Of a stretch of DNA of 60,735 bases, positions 8,857-16,915 are shown piece by piece. The position numbers and the translations under genes were made by a program. This DNA comes from JAHHLP01 sp041609895. GTDB lineage: Bacteria; Bacteroidota; Rhodothermia; Rhodothermales; JABDKH01. Each line of letters opens with the position of its first letter. The stretch's first letter is position 1. The notes below the pieces were generated by a model. The model searched no databases. It had not been told where the DNA came from and worked only from the letters and a program-made list of their open reading frames with translations. The stretch covers positions 1 to 60,735 of the forward strand of contig JBFIPX010000002.1 in NCBI GenBank assembly GCA_041609895.1, written 5' to 3'.

Positions 8857-10302
8857 CTACTTAACCAAGGTCAGTAGCTGGGTCTGAATCCGATCCGGCG
8901 TCAGCATTCGGACCGCATAGATACCGCTGGGCAGCTCGCGCGCCTCTATAAGCACCTTGTGGCTCCCCGCAGCCTTTCGCTCGTCGACGAACACGTCGAT
9001 GAGGCGGCCGAGCATGTCTCTCAACTCTATCCGTACATCATCGGACGTCGCCAGCTCGTACGTGATTGTCGTCGTCGGATTGAACGGATTCGGGTAGGCC
9101 GGCCGCAGCACGTGCGTCACGCGTACGGATCCGGGATCCTCCCGACCTACAGACAGACCAATCCAGTTGAAACTGATGCGAGCCGTGTTCACGAATATGC
9201 CGAACAAACCATCCCGCCGAACAGACTGAACCAGTAAGTTTCGCCCGTCGTATTCGTACGACTCCGCGCTGATCGGAGTCCACCCGTTGTGCTCCGGTAA
9301 CTGCAGATTAGAGCCACCAATTCTCCACGCCGAGCTGTTGTTGTACAGCACCCAATGGTACTCCAGCCGAAAATCGCCGACCCAGTCGCTCTGGTCCCAC
9401 GTGTCGAACTGGATCACTGCAGGCTCACCGGTCACGAAGTGGAACGACTCCGTACGTTGTCGCGACGTGTTGACCCACTCACCGCCCGTCCACTCTTGAC
9501 TGAAGAACGGGGGCAACATCTGCACGGCCAGGTATAGATCAGCAAACTCCCCGTAACGGGACTCGAGCGTCACGAGACGATTTTCAAGCGTAGAAATCGT
9601 GTGATCCGGAAAGACGATTCGTTCAGTGTTGACCCAACGGCCGCCGTCCCACGTTCGATGCTCCTGATAGACCGCCCCTTCCATCTCGTAGAAACTGAAC
9701 TGGTCGACGGGCCACCAATCACCGGCAGCCCATGTGTCCGTCTGGCCGCCAACGATCCGGAGACCGAAGTTCGGATCGGTCTGAACGTCGTAGACGGTCC
9801 TCGAGGCGTTTTGCCACGCGACTCCGTCCCACTCCCGCTCAATTTCCAGTGACACCACCTGCCGAGAGTTGGAGAAGTCGTACGAATACTCGTAATAGAA
9901 GTCGGCGAGGGGTGTCGGGGCCTTGGAAATCGGATCCCAGACATCGATGCGGCTGATCAGTCCGGCCTCGTTATATGAAGTACGGAAAGACGGACTCCCA
10001 CCGGAAGGCTCCCACTCATAGTCTTGCGTCGTACTACGACGAAAACCCGCGTACGTGTGTTCGGTCTTTGATGCTGACTCCCAGTCGGTGTTGTTCCACC
10101 TCTCCCGAACGACGCGGTCGACGGCGTACTGAAGATTGGCCGCCTTGCCGGGGGACACGCTTTCGAGCACACGAGCTGCCACCGACCGTTGCGCGTTGAG
10201 CTGGGCCTCAACTGAGGCGGCGGTCTGCGCCGACGACGAGGCGGCGGAAGGAACCAAGAGGACTACTCCGGCAAGAAAGTGCCGGAGAAACATCGTAAAC
10301 AT
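8857..10302 (-). CDS. Secreted W-repeat protein with type IX-like C-terminal sorting domain, 481 aa
   Basis: Signal peptide at 1-27 (MFTMFLRHFLAGVVLLVPSA…AQ). The middle (about 60-390) is built from repeated beta units containing the pattern W-x(3-4)-W-x-N-x-x-R, for example WDGVAWQNASR, WDGGRWVNTER and WTGGEWVNTSR, separated by tyrosine-rich strands (FYYEYSYD, LEYHWVLY). The last 80 residues are the FlgD-like/Por secretion sorting domain: AYPNPFNPTTTITYEL, then LRDMLGRLIDVFVDERKAAG, ending in LPSGIYAVRMLTPD…LLTLVK. Such domains guide proteins of Bacteroidota and relatives through the outer membrane to the cell surface. The function of the W-repeats is unknown. First gene of a probable three-gene minus-strand set. 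Confidence 0.88.
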   Translation of the reverse strand: MFTMFLRHFLAGVVLLVPSAASSSAQTAASVEAQLNAQRSVAARVLESVSPGKAANLQYAVDRVVRERWNNTDWESASKTEHTYAGFRRSTTQDYEWEPSGGSPSFRTSYNEAGLISRIDVWDPISKAPTPLADFYYEYSYDFSNSRQVVSLEIEREWDGVAWQNASRTVYDVQTDPNFGLRIVGGQTDTWAAGDWWPVDQFSFYEMEGAVYQEHRTWDGGRWVNTERIVFPDHTISTLENRLVTLESRYGEFADLYLAVQMLPPFFSQEWTGGEWVNTSRQRTESFHFVTGEPAVIQFDTWDQSDWVGDFRLEYHWVLYNNSSAWRIGGSNLQLPEHNGWTPISAESYEYDGRNLLVQSVRRDGLFGIFVNTARISFNWIGLSVGREDPGSVRVTHVLRPAYPNPFNPTTTITYELATSDDVRIELRDMLGRLIDVFVDERKAAGSHKVLIEARELPSGIYAVRMLTPDRIQTQLLTLVK

Positions 10303-10704
10303 TGAAGTTCATAGCTCCAGGGCTTAAACATTACTTGGTAATGCTGGTCGAAGCCTGGGGCTCTGAAGGCAGTGCCAGCGTTTTCAAAACGCGGCATCTT
10401 ACTACCAATCTGCAAAAAGATCTCCGTCGACGACGTGCTCAAAAAAATTCACAATTGACCCCTCGTGTCGAGGTGACTTCGGACCCCTCGAAGCGGCCGG
10501 CAATTTGGAAGACGGAAAAGCTCCTCGCAACCCTGCGCCAGTCGATCGGACGGACGTAGCTGGCACTTCTGATGATACTGACTCGGGATGTCACGAATAG
10601 ACTCCCTGCCAAATCGTCAACGCAAGTTGGCCGCTCTTTTGGTTGTAAGACTTGTCAGTTGGAAAACTCCACTCCGCCTATCTGACGAATCGTATTCGCC
10701 TGGG
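10303..10704. other. Intergenic region containing a copied gene tail
   Basis: No intact gene. An open frame at 10302-10559 (+) is a chimera: its first 70 codons look random and its last 15 codons repeat the C-terminus of the TPR protein of 5216-5836, so I do not call it a gene. A short dyad CCTCGTGTCGAGG lies at about 10461-10473. The rest (10560-10704) shows nothing recognisable. Confidence 0.6.
10509..10555 (+). repeat. 47-bp direct repeat, copy 2
   Basis: Same orientation and 46 of 47 bases identical to 5786-5832. The reading frame is kept and closes with its own stop (TAG at 10556-10558, against TGA in copy 1). The two copies bracket 4,676 bases holding three minus-strand genes. See findings for the possible origin. 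Confidence 0.95.
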
Positions 10705-11565
10705 TTAGACGTCGCAGATCTCGATTGCCTCGGCGAGGGAGGTGACGGGGTCGCGCGTCGGGATGAACTCCTGAGCCACATAACCTGTGAAGCCGGTCTC
10801 AACGATCGCCTCCATGATGGCCCGGTAGTTTAACTCCTGCGAATCGTCGATCTCGTTGCGGCCCGGATTGCCGCCCGTATGGTAGTGCGCGATGTACGGA
10901 TGATAGGTGCGAATCGTCCTAATGATATCCCCCTCCATGATCTGCATGTGATAGATATCGTACAGGAGCTTGAAGTGATTCGAACCGATGCGGTCGCACA
11001 GCTCGACGCCCCAATCGGTACGGTCGCACTGATAATCAAGATGGGTCACGCGGCTGTTTAGAAGTTCCATGCAGAGCGTGATGCCCACCCGCTCTGCAGC
11101 TTCGACTACTGGCCGCAGGCCCTTCACGCAATTGTCGAGCCCACGCTTCTCGGAAATTCCGTTACGATTTCCCGAGAAGCAGATCACGTTTGGAAGCCCT
11201 GCCGCCGCAACTTCCTCGACGCGCTTAATATAGTCGGGAATCAGACGGTCGTGGTTCTCCTCGTGGTTGAAGCCGACCTCAATCGTCATCGGGCCGTTCG
11301 CCATCGCGCACGTGAGACCATGTGCTCGGACCGCCATCCACTCCTCCGGATCCAGCAGCTCAACGGATTGAATACCGAGCTTCGCAGACGCTTGAGCAAG
11401 CTGTGCGACAGTCATGTCGGGGTAGCACCACTTGCATACCGAGTGGTTGATCCGGTGATCGGACTTCCGGCGCGAATATACACGCGATTCGAGACCGGTC
11501 GTTGCGCGCGATGCCAGCGCGCCGGTTACGAGACCGGCCGACTTCATGAACTTTCTTCTATCCAT
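10705..11565 (-). CDS. Exported hydroxypyruvate isomerase-like TIM-barrel protein, 286 aa
   Basis: Sugar phosphate isomerase/epimerase superfamily (xylose isomerase-like TIM barrel), closest in pattern to hydroxypyruvate isomerase. The N-terminus MDRRKFMKSAGLVTGALAS is a twin-arginine-type signal, so the protein probably acts in the periplasm, already folded with its metal. Visible family features are NHSVCKWCYPD, the metal-site glutamates in GITLCMELLNSR and the C-terminal GYVAQEFIP, and the histidine regions LLYDIYHMQIMEGD and HYHTGGNPGRNEID. The usual length is about 260-300. AGAGG lies about 10 bases before the ATG. The gene sits 37 bases behind a sodium/solute symporter gene, which suggests both handle the same sugar-derived compound. 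The substrate is not known. Confidence 0.88.
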   Translation of the reverse strand: MDRRKFMKSAGLVTGALASRATTGLESRVYSRRKSDHRINHSVCKWCYPDMTVAQLAQASAKLGIQSVELLDPEEWMAVRAHGLTCAMANGPMTIEVGFNHEENHDRLIPDYIKRVEEVAAAGLPNVICFSGNRNGISEKRGLDNCVKGLRPVVEAAERVGITLCMELLNSRVTHLDYQCDRTDWGVELCDRIGSNHFKLLYDIYHMQIMEGDIIRTIRTYHPYIAHYHTGGNPGRNEIDDSQELNYRAIMEAIVETGFTGYVAQEFIPTRDPVTSLAEAIEICDV

Positions 11566-11602
11566 GTCACGGTGCCTCTTACAATTCCATTACCAAACCA
11601 GG

Positions 11603-13234
11603 CTAGCCGTTGAAGTACAGCCAGACGGCGATGACACACACTATGAGCAGTGCCGTGAGGATGACGTCCTTTCTTCGCCATAACGGATCCGAGTCCGGAA
11701 CGACCACTGCTCCCTCCGGCGGGATAGGCGTTGCGTACGTAAGGCCCGCGAGCTTCTCGTCGCTGTCCGCGGGGCTCGTGAGGCTCACCAAAACCAGTAC
11801 AGCCGAGCAGATCACGAACAGGAAGATCGCAAAGTGCAGGAAGTTGATATCTGCATACCAGAATATCAGCCCTTCCAGTGAGCCCTTGTTCAACTCCAGG
11901 AGCAGGCGCGCAAGTCCGAGGACGAAACCGGTCGCAAGTGATGCTATGGCGCCTCGCGAATTGACGCGCTTCCAGAAGATGCCGAGCAGAAATACGGCGG
12001 CAATCGGCGGCGAGATGTATGCCTGGACACTTTGCAAGTAGACGTAAAGCTGATCTGAGATGTACTTCATAAAGGGAATCCACGCCAGACCCAGCACCAC
12101 CAGAATTCCCGTGGCGAACTTCCCGACAGTGACCAGCTGCGTTTCAGTCGCCGCCGGTCGCAACTTTCGGTAGACGTCCCACGTGATCAGCGTCGAACAG
12201 GAATTGAAAACCGCTGCCAGAGAACTCATGAGCGCCGCGAGAAAGCCGGCGACAACCAGACCCCGCAGTCCGACCGGCAGCAAAGTGCGTATCATCTCCG
12301 GAAGGGCATGGTCAGGACGACCTACGGTCAGGCTACCGTTCTTGACCAGCGCGAATGCTACGATACCCGGAAGCACGAAAATGAACAGCGGGAGGATCTT
12401 CAGGAAGCCGCCGAAGATCGTACCGCGCCGGGCATGATCGATACCGTTTGCCGACAGAACGCGCTGAACAATGAACTGGTCGGTACACCAATACCATACG
12501 CCAAGTATCGGCGCTCCGAACATGATGCCCGTCCACGGAAAATCGGGGTGACTCATCGGCAACCACATGTCGAAATACGCCGTGTCGACGGTCGCGCGCA
12601 TTACCTCCCATCCACCAAGCTGATTGAGACCGATGGCGGTAACGAGTATCGCGCCGCCAATCAGCATGAAGGTCTGAAGCAACTCGGTGTAGAGGACCGC
12701 GCGCAATCCACCAAAGACCGTGTAGAGCCCCGTCAACACGACGATCACGATCGCACCCGTCCAGAAGCCACCACCGAGCAACACTTCAAACACGATTCCG
12801 CCCGCGTAAAGCGTCACCGAAATCTTGGTGAGGACATAGCCTACGATTGAGATGATCGCCAGATACCATCGGGCACCCGACGAGTACCGTCGCTCCAGAA
12901 ACTCCGGCATCGTGAAGACGCCGCTTTTCAGATAGAACGGGACGAAGACCCATCCGAGGACGAGCAATATGAGCGAAGCCAGTACCTCGAATTGCCCAAC
13001 CGCTACGCCGCTCCCAAAACCCGTGCCCGCCAGCCCGACCAGGTGCTCGGAGCCGATGTTGGAGGCGAACAGCGCCGCGCCAACTACAAACCATCCGACG
13101 TTCCGTCCGGCGAGGAAGTACCCCGAAGAGGTCTCATGCGTCGACTTCTGTCGAGTAACCCAGAAGGCCACTCCAAGAATCACGACGAAGTAGAGGCCAA
13201 TCATGGCCCAATCCAGGAAGGCAAGAGATTCCAA
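11603..13234 (-). CDS. Sodium/solute symporter, SSS family (SGLT-like), 543 aa
   Basis: Inner-membrane carrier with about 14 membrane segments. Family marks include YFLAGRNVGWFVVGAALFASN, IGSEHLVGLAGTGFGSG, the GGLRAVLYTELLQ segment and the later SSLAAVFNSCSTL helix that carries the second sodium-site serines. Length and overall pattern resemble the Vibrio sodium/galactose transporter. The start is TTG: a GGAGAG ribosome site lies 7 bases before it, and a later ATG at 13204 would cut into the first membrane segment. It is followed at 37 bases by an exported sugar isomerase-like gene, so uptake of a sugar or keto-acid is likely; the exact solute cannot be read from the sequence. Confidence 0.9.
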   Translation of the reverse strand: MESLAFLDWAMIGLYFVVILGVAFWVTRQKSTHETSSGYFLAGRNVGWFVVGAALFASNIGSEHLVGLAGTGFGSGVAVGQFEVLASLILLVLGWVFVPFYLKSGVFTMPEFLERRYSSGARWYLAIISIVGYVLTKISVTLYAGGIVFEVLLGGGFWTGAIVIVVLTGLYTVFGGLRAVLYTELLQTFMLIGGAILVTAIGLNQLGGWEVMRATVDTAYFDMWLPMSHPDFPWTGIMFGAPILGVWYWCTDQFIVQRVLSANGIDHARRGTIFGGFLKILPLFIFVLPGIVAFALVKNGSLTVGRPDHALPEMIRTLLPVGLRGLVVAGFLAALMSSLAAVFNSCSTLITWDVYRKLRPAATETQLVTVGKFATGILVVLGLAWIPFMKYISDQLYVYLQSVQAYISPPIAAVFLLGIFWKRVNSRGAIASLATGFVLGLARLLLELNKGSLEGLIFWYADINFLHFAIFLFVICSAVLVLVSLTSPADSDEKLAGLTYATPIPPEGAVVVPDSDPLWRRKDVILTALLIVCVIAVWLYFNG

Positions 13235-13408
13235 GAGGCTGCTCTCCGATGGCTTAGACGGCTCTCGCGGTGATCGTGAGTAAGGCTTCAGTTCCCACTA
13301 CTCCAACCGCGGTGCCAATTTGGGCAACCCATCAGCTAGATTCAAGCGAAGGGCCAGAAACGTGTGGCTTGACTCGCGGCCTTTCCTTTGGAGGATTATT
13401 GAGCAGGA

Positions 13409-14314
13409 TCAGAACCGTATCCAGCGCAGCCCAAAATTGTAGGTCTTGCCACCGCCGCGATTGCGCCCGATGGGAAATCCGGTTAGCAGCGTCTCTATTT
13501 CAAACCCCGCGACAACCTGAAACTTAACACCGATCCCTCCCTGGAAGTAGTACGCGCCCAGTGACGAGGGCGAGAAGTCGGCAAGCCCGTACACGGTCCA
13601 CCGCCCTGTCGGATAGAAATTTAGAATACCCTTCAGAGGAAAAATCCACTCGTGCGTGTCGCCAGCCGTGTTGTCCGGCCGGAAGAGGATTCCCCCTTCG
13701 AGGAAAAGCAGGTAGTTCTCGTCGATAGGATAATCATAGAACGCCTGAAGCCAGATCTGCGGATCGTCATACTCGAGAAATGGCCGACCACTCTCCCGCC
13801 CCTCCATGTCGGACGCGACGGGTATCAACAGCGTACCCTGCAGCGACAGCGTCGGCACACTTTGCAACGGCGCGAACTTCACTCGCGGTCCCAGCACCGT
13901 CAGCGCGGTTTGGCTCAGAGTATCATTCCCGAAGCCGAGTACGTCGAACGGCGAGGCATCCCAGACGTCGACATGAACGGACTTGAAATACAGATCGAAA
14001 CCGACGTTCAGTGATTTCCTCAAACCGTACTGCGCCTGCAAGATTGAAGTGAAGTAGCTGGATCGGGTGTCCAGCTTGACGCGCTCGCCATCCTCGTCAA
14101 ACACCGAGGTCTGGGTGTAGAGATTGTTGAAGAGTTTGACCTCGATCTGCCCTGGAGCGAGCATTGTCGAAGGTGTGAACCGCTGAATGGACTGCGCTTG
14201 TGCGGCCATACCCATCGCCATGGTGATAAGGGCCGACAAGACCGCGGAAGCGAGATTCGCCCTCCTTAAGCGGGCCGCGTCCGTGGCGAGCGAAGTCCTC
14301 GTACAAGTCGTCAT
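13409..14314 (-). CDS. Outer-membrane beta-barrel protein, transporter-like, 301 aa
   Basis: A long signal peptide ends at …AAQAQ (residue about 41). The mature part is a run of amphipathic beta strands (KLFNNLYTQ, YFTSILQAQYGLRKSLNVGFDLYF, WTVYGLADFSPSS) and the last residue is phenylalanine in FGLRWIRF, the usual outer-membrane insertion signal. This type is often annotated only as putative transporter or phenol-degradation MetA-like; the true role is unknown. It stands alone between the symporter operon and the divergent enoyl-CoA gene. Confidence 0.8.
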   Translation of the reverse strand: MTTCTRTSLATDAARLRRANLASAVLSALITMAMGMAAQAQSIQRFTPSTMLAPGQIEVKLFNNLYTQTSVFDEDGERVKLDTRSSYFTSILQAQYGLRKSLNVGFDLYFKSVHVDVWDASPFDVLGFGNDTLSQTALTVLGPRVKFAPLQSVPTLSLQGTLLIPVASDMEGRESGRPFLEYDDPQIWLQAFYDYPIDENYLLFLEGGILFRPDNTAGDTHEWIFPLKGILNFYPTGRWTVYGLADFSPSSLGAYYFQGGIGVKFQVVAGFEIETLLTGFPIGRNRGGGKTYNFGLRWIRF

Positions 14315-14536
14315 GGTTCAAGATCGAGTTAGTCTACCGGACCGAAGCCTGACACTATGATACACTCCGCCGGCGCAGAGTTACAGCCGCATACGTCCTC
14401 GAAGAGATGATACCTTCAGGGCTCTCGTATTCCACCGTCGCGCCGCTACCACCGGGACTACCTGCAAGGTCGCTGTTTGATCGTATTATTCTCAGCAGAT
14501 AACGGCTTGGACATGCCACCATCAAGAGACGCACAC

Positions 14537-15304
14537 ATGAGCGAACTCATACTCGGCCGGCCCGGCGAAAAAACGGCTCTCATCCAGTTCAACAGGCCCG
14601 CGAAGAAGAATGCCCTGACCGTCCAAATGTACACGGCTCTCTGCGATGCGCTGGATGCCGCAGAGCGTGATGACAGTATTCGCGTCCATCTACTTCTCGG
14701 AACGTACGATTGCTTTACGGCTGGTAATGACCTGACGGATTTCCTTCACAATCCTCCGCAAGACGAGGCGAGTCCGGTTCTGAGGTTTCTAAGGACTATC
14801 AGCTCGCTGCGGAAGCCGCTCGTGGCCGGCGTTACCGGTCCGGCCGTCGGCATTGGCACGACGCTCCTTCTTCATTGCGAAATCGTCGTGGCGGGAGAGC
14901 ACGCGTATTTTCAGATGCCGTTCACGCGACTCGGCCTGTGCCCGGAGGCTGGTTCAAGCCTATTGCTCCCACTGAGTGCCGGTCCCCGCCTTGCAGCAGA
15001 ACTCCTGCTGTACGGCAATCGGTTCGATGCCGAGAAAGCCAAACGCGCCGGACTCGTCAACGAGATCGTGCCGGACGCCAAGGTACATGAGATAGCGATG
15101 AGCCGTGCCGAGGAGCTCGCCGCGTTGCCACCCGGGAGCGTTCAGCTGACCAAACGACTGTTGAGGAGTTCGCTCGCCTCACAGACACAGGAAGTCATTG
15201 AAGCGGAGGGACGTCACTTCATAGAGCGTCTCCGTTCTGCCGAAGCGAAGGAAGCGCTGAACGCCTTCGTTGAAAAGCGGGCGCCCGATTTCAGTCGTTT
15301 CTAG
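14537..15304 (+). CDS. Enoyl-CoA isomerase/hydratase family protein, 255 aa
   Basis: Crotonase fold. Oxyanion-hole segments are visible: CFTAGNDLTDF and AGVTGPAVGIGTTLLLHC. The catalytic region reads LGLCPEAGSSLLLP; the glutamate after CP is the position used by the ECI2/PaaG-like delta3,delta2-enoyl-CoA isomerases, so I favour an isomerase acting in beta-oxidation of unsaturated fatty acids, with hydratase as the alternative. The C-terminal helices (VQLTKRLLRSS) match the trimer-forming part. I chose ATG 14537 (MSELILGRPG); an ATG at 14513 and a TTG at 14477 are also in frame but add a leader unlike the family. Stops with TAG, tail to tail with the GIY-YIG gene. Confidence 0.9.
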   Translation: MSELILGRPGEKTALIQFNRPAKKNALTVQMYTALCDALDAAERDDSIRVHLLLGTYDCFTAGNDLTDFLHNPPQDEASPVLRFLRTISSLRKPLVAGVTGPAVGIGTTLLLHCEIVVAGEHAYFQMPFTRLGLCPEAGSSLLLPLSAGPRLAAELLLYGNRFDAEKAKRAGLVNEIVPDAKVHEIAMSRAEELAALPPGSVQLTKRLLRSSLASQTQEVIEAEGRHFIERLRSAEAKEALNAFVEKRAPDFSRF

Positions 15305-15323
15305 CGACCTCTATCGAACTCTC

Positions 15324-15647
15324 CTACCCGTACCAGACGCCGTATCCCTTGCGACGCAGGCGCTCACCAAGGTGATGCTCGGTCAGTTCGGCTTCGTAGC
15401 GGTTGTCGATGGGATTGTAGCGCTCGAAAAAGGACGGCATCAATTGAACGCCGAATTGCTGAACAAACCGGTTGCTCCGATATCCGTTTAGATGCTGCTC
15501 AAACCGTTTCTCGGGAGAGATCGCAGTCGACCCCACATACAGGCAGGGTTTGCCGCGTTGATGGTTCGGATTGCGCGACGCAAACTTCCGGAGCATAGCA
15601 ACCTCCGGTTCGAGCGCAATGACGTAGACGTAGTACTGGCGTCGCAT
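15324..15647 (-). CDS. GIY-YIG-like small nuclease-domain protein, 107 aa
   Basis: A stand-alone GIY-YIG fold: YYVYVIAL for the first strand, LYVGST for the second, RFEQHLNGY for the helix with the conserved arginine and histidine, and a late glutamate in YEAELTEHHLGERLRRKG for the metal site. The tail GVWYG is typical of this small family. The first motif is YVYV rather than a perfect GIY. I use ATG 15647; a GTG at 15683 adds 12 residues (MGLIIELRPVKP). Members of this small type are widespread and mostly uncharacterised. Neither start has a good ribosome site. Confidence 0.75.
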   Translation of the reverse strand: MRRQYYVYVIALEPEVAMLRKFASRNPNHQRGKPCLYVGSTAISPEKRFEQHLNGYRSNRFVQQFGVQLMPSFFERYNPIDNRYEAELTEHHLGERLRRKGYGVWYG

Positions 15648-15870
15648 CGGTTTCACGGGTCGCAGTTCTATAATGAGACCCACTTTGCAAGTGGCTGCAC
15701 CGTGAAGTTGTCGGCCAGTTAGTCAGATTCTTAATATTTACCGCCAATACCGAGAATCTGCGCGTTTGGGTGGATAGTGGCCCGAATGTTGATGTACCAG
15801 GCGTGCGCATCTACGCCGCTTGCAGTTCATCGCGGCCAAGCATTTCAGGCCGAACTCATAAACGAGAAAT

Positions 15871-16101
15871 ATGGATCCGAATCCGATCGACGAGCATATC
15901 GACGCCGTCGTTGACTATCTGCTTCGCGACCAAGACTACCTGCTTGCCAAGGAGCTGAAGCATCGCATCGACGAGCTAAACCAGTTGCTCGTGCAGGCAC
16001 ATGCCCAGAAGATGAAGGTCGACTTCACCGTGTCAGAGAATGCGGCTGAGTCCGGCGGGCGGATTGCACACGTAGACATCGCCGTTTATAAGCAGATTTA
16101 A
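15871..16101 (+). CDS. Small helical protein of unknown function, 76 aa
   Basis: Not recognised. MDPNPIDEHIDAVVDYLLRD begins a charged helical protein with a coiled-coil-like middle (LAKELKHRIDELNQLLVQAH) and a short beta-like tail ending VDIAVYKQI. No signal peptide or cysteine. AACGAGAA lies 3-10 bases before the ATG and a hairpin terminator follows 70 bases after the stop, both supporting a real transcription unit. Confidence 0.6.
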   Translation: MDPNPIDEHIDAVVDYLLRDQDYLLAKELKHRIDELNQLLVQAHAQKMKVDFTVSENAAESGGRIAHVDIAVYKQI

Positions 16102-16169
16102 GGACCGACGACTCTCGCCAGAGTTTCCAAACTCAAATTCTTGGTTATCGCCGAACGCGTTGACCCGAG

Positions 16170-16203
16170 AGCCGCGTCATCATATGGTGGCGCGGCTTTC
16201 ACT
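16170..16203 (+). terminator. Rho-independent terminator after the 76-aa gene
   Basis: Perfect 7-bp stem AGCCGCG (16170-16176) with CGCGGCT (16191-16197), extended inward by weaker pairs, followed by TTCACTTT. The T-run is short, so strength is uncertain. Confidence 0.65.
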
Positions 16204-16339
16204 TTAGGTACTCGCCGCACTTCCGAACCCAAACGCATAGATCCAAGGGCGGCATCCACAGCGTCAGGCGGACGCTAGTTCAGAACCAACGAACGAGTCC
16301 ACTTGTGATCAGTCCAAAAACATTCTCGTTCCTCTGGAA

Positions 16340-16359
16340 CCTTATACCTAGGTATAAGG
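16340..16359. promoter_or_regulatory. Perfect 20-bp palindrome, candidate metal-regulator operator
   Basis: CCTTATACCTAGGTATAAGG is fully self-complementary. Ends of the form CCTT…AAGG are like MerR-family operators, but no well-spaced -35/-10 pair was found around it. It lies about 110 bases before the decayed HMA gene and 268 bases before the GDCCVxC gene. The remaining bases from 16204 to 16447 hold only a second small palindrome, GATTCGAATC at 16380-16389. Confidence 0.5.
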
Positions 16360-16447
16360 CGTAAACTCTATTGGTTCGTGATTCGAATCGGTTCATAGGC
16401 AGAGCCGAACGAAGCGAAAAAGCGATCAAACTCACGCAGATTCATGA

Positions 16448-16630
16448 CCTATAGACGCAAGTTCGAGATCTTCAGCGGTCGTAGCTACGTATGCACCCCC
16501 TCAGGCCGTCATCAGTTAGGACCCCCAGCACATAGCGACTGAGGAGATTGTGGCTGCAATCGCGGAAGTCGGCTATCGCGCGGACTCAAGAAAGGATCTT
16601 GACGTATCACAGGACTCCGTAAACCCATGA
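16448..16630 (+). pseudogene. Decayed heavy-metal-associated (HMA, MerP-like) domain, C-terminal part
   Basis: The frame ending in TGA at 16628-16630 reads …SAVVATYAPPQAVIS, then a TAG stop at 16517-16519, then DPQHIATEEIVAAIAEVGY and RADSRKD. This is the second half of an HMA metal-binding domain, where the usual text at the stop is …VxYDP…, so TAG most simply replaces a tyrosine codon. The first half with the CxxC motif is not readable in this frame (TGA at 16445). The final TGA overlaps the ATG of the GDCCVxC gene (ATGA), the arrangement of two coupled genes. In mercury operons a MerP or MerTP gene often stands in front of GDCCVxC, so this is probably its remnant. Recognition rests on about 40 residues. 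Confidence 0.6.
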
Positions 16631-16839
16631 CAAAGAATTCGACTGCGACGCTGAGTTCTACGATAACGTGTCCCAGATGTGGACACCGCTCCGAAGTCGC
16701 AATGCCGACGGACGCGTGCCAGTTCTACTGGCGCTGCCCGTCCTGCTCATCGATACTTCGTCCTGCAGCGGGCGACTGCTGCGTGTTTTGTTCTTACGGC
16801 GACGTGCGCTGCCCGCCAGTTCAAACGAATTCAGCCTGA
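16627..16839 (+). CDS. GDCCVxC-domain small cysteine protein, 70 aa
   Basis: Contains CPRCGHRSEVAMP, the CPSC pair, and the family signature GDCCVFCSYG followed by CPP. In some members of this family the first cysteine of DCC is selenocysteine; here it is cysteine. Eight cysteines in 70 residues suggest metal or thiol chemistry, and relatives lie in mercury-resistance operons. The start ATG overlaps the stop of the decayed HMA gene. A biochemical function has not been established as far as I know. Confidence 0.88.
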   Translation: MTKNSTATLSSTITCPRCGHRSEVAMPTDACQFYWRCPSCSSILRPAAGDCCVFCSYGDVRCPPVQTNSA

Positions 16840-16915
16840 CGGTCTCAGCCCGACGGTCTTCGTACAGCAGCCTTTCTGAGCAGAATTGCGTAGGTGCCAC
16901 GACGAACGGCCTCGG

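Noticed and set aside
5833..10508. Mobile element with its own integrase between the 47-bp repeats
   Set aside because: The block has the flanking repeat but no integrase, recombinase or transposase gene.
10302..10559. 85-codon open frame between two minus-strand units
   Set aside because: Its first part has no protein-like character and its last 15 codons are a copy of another gene's tail; it is better seen as a repeat copy.
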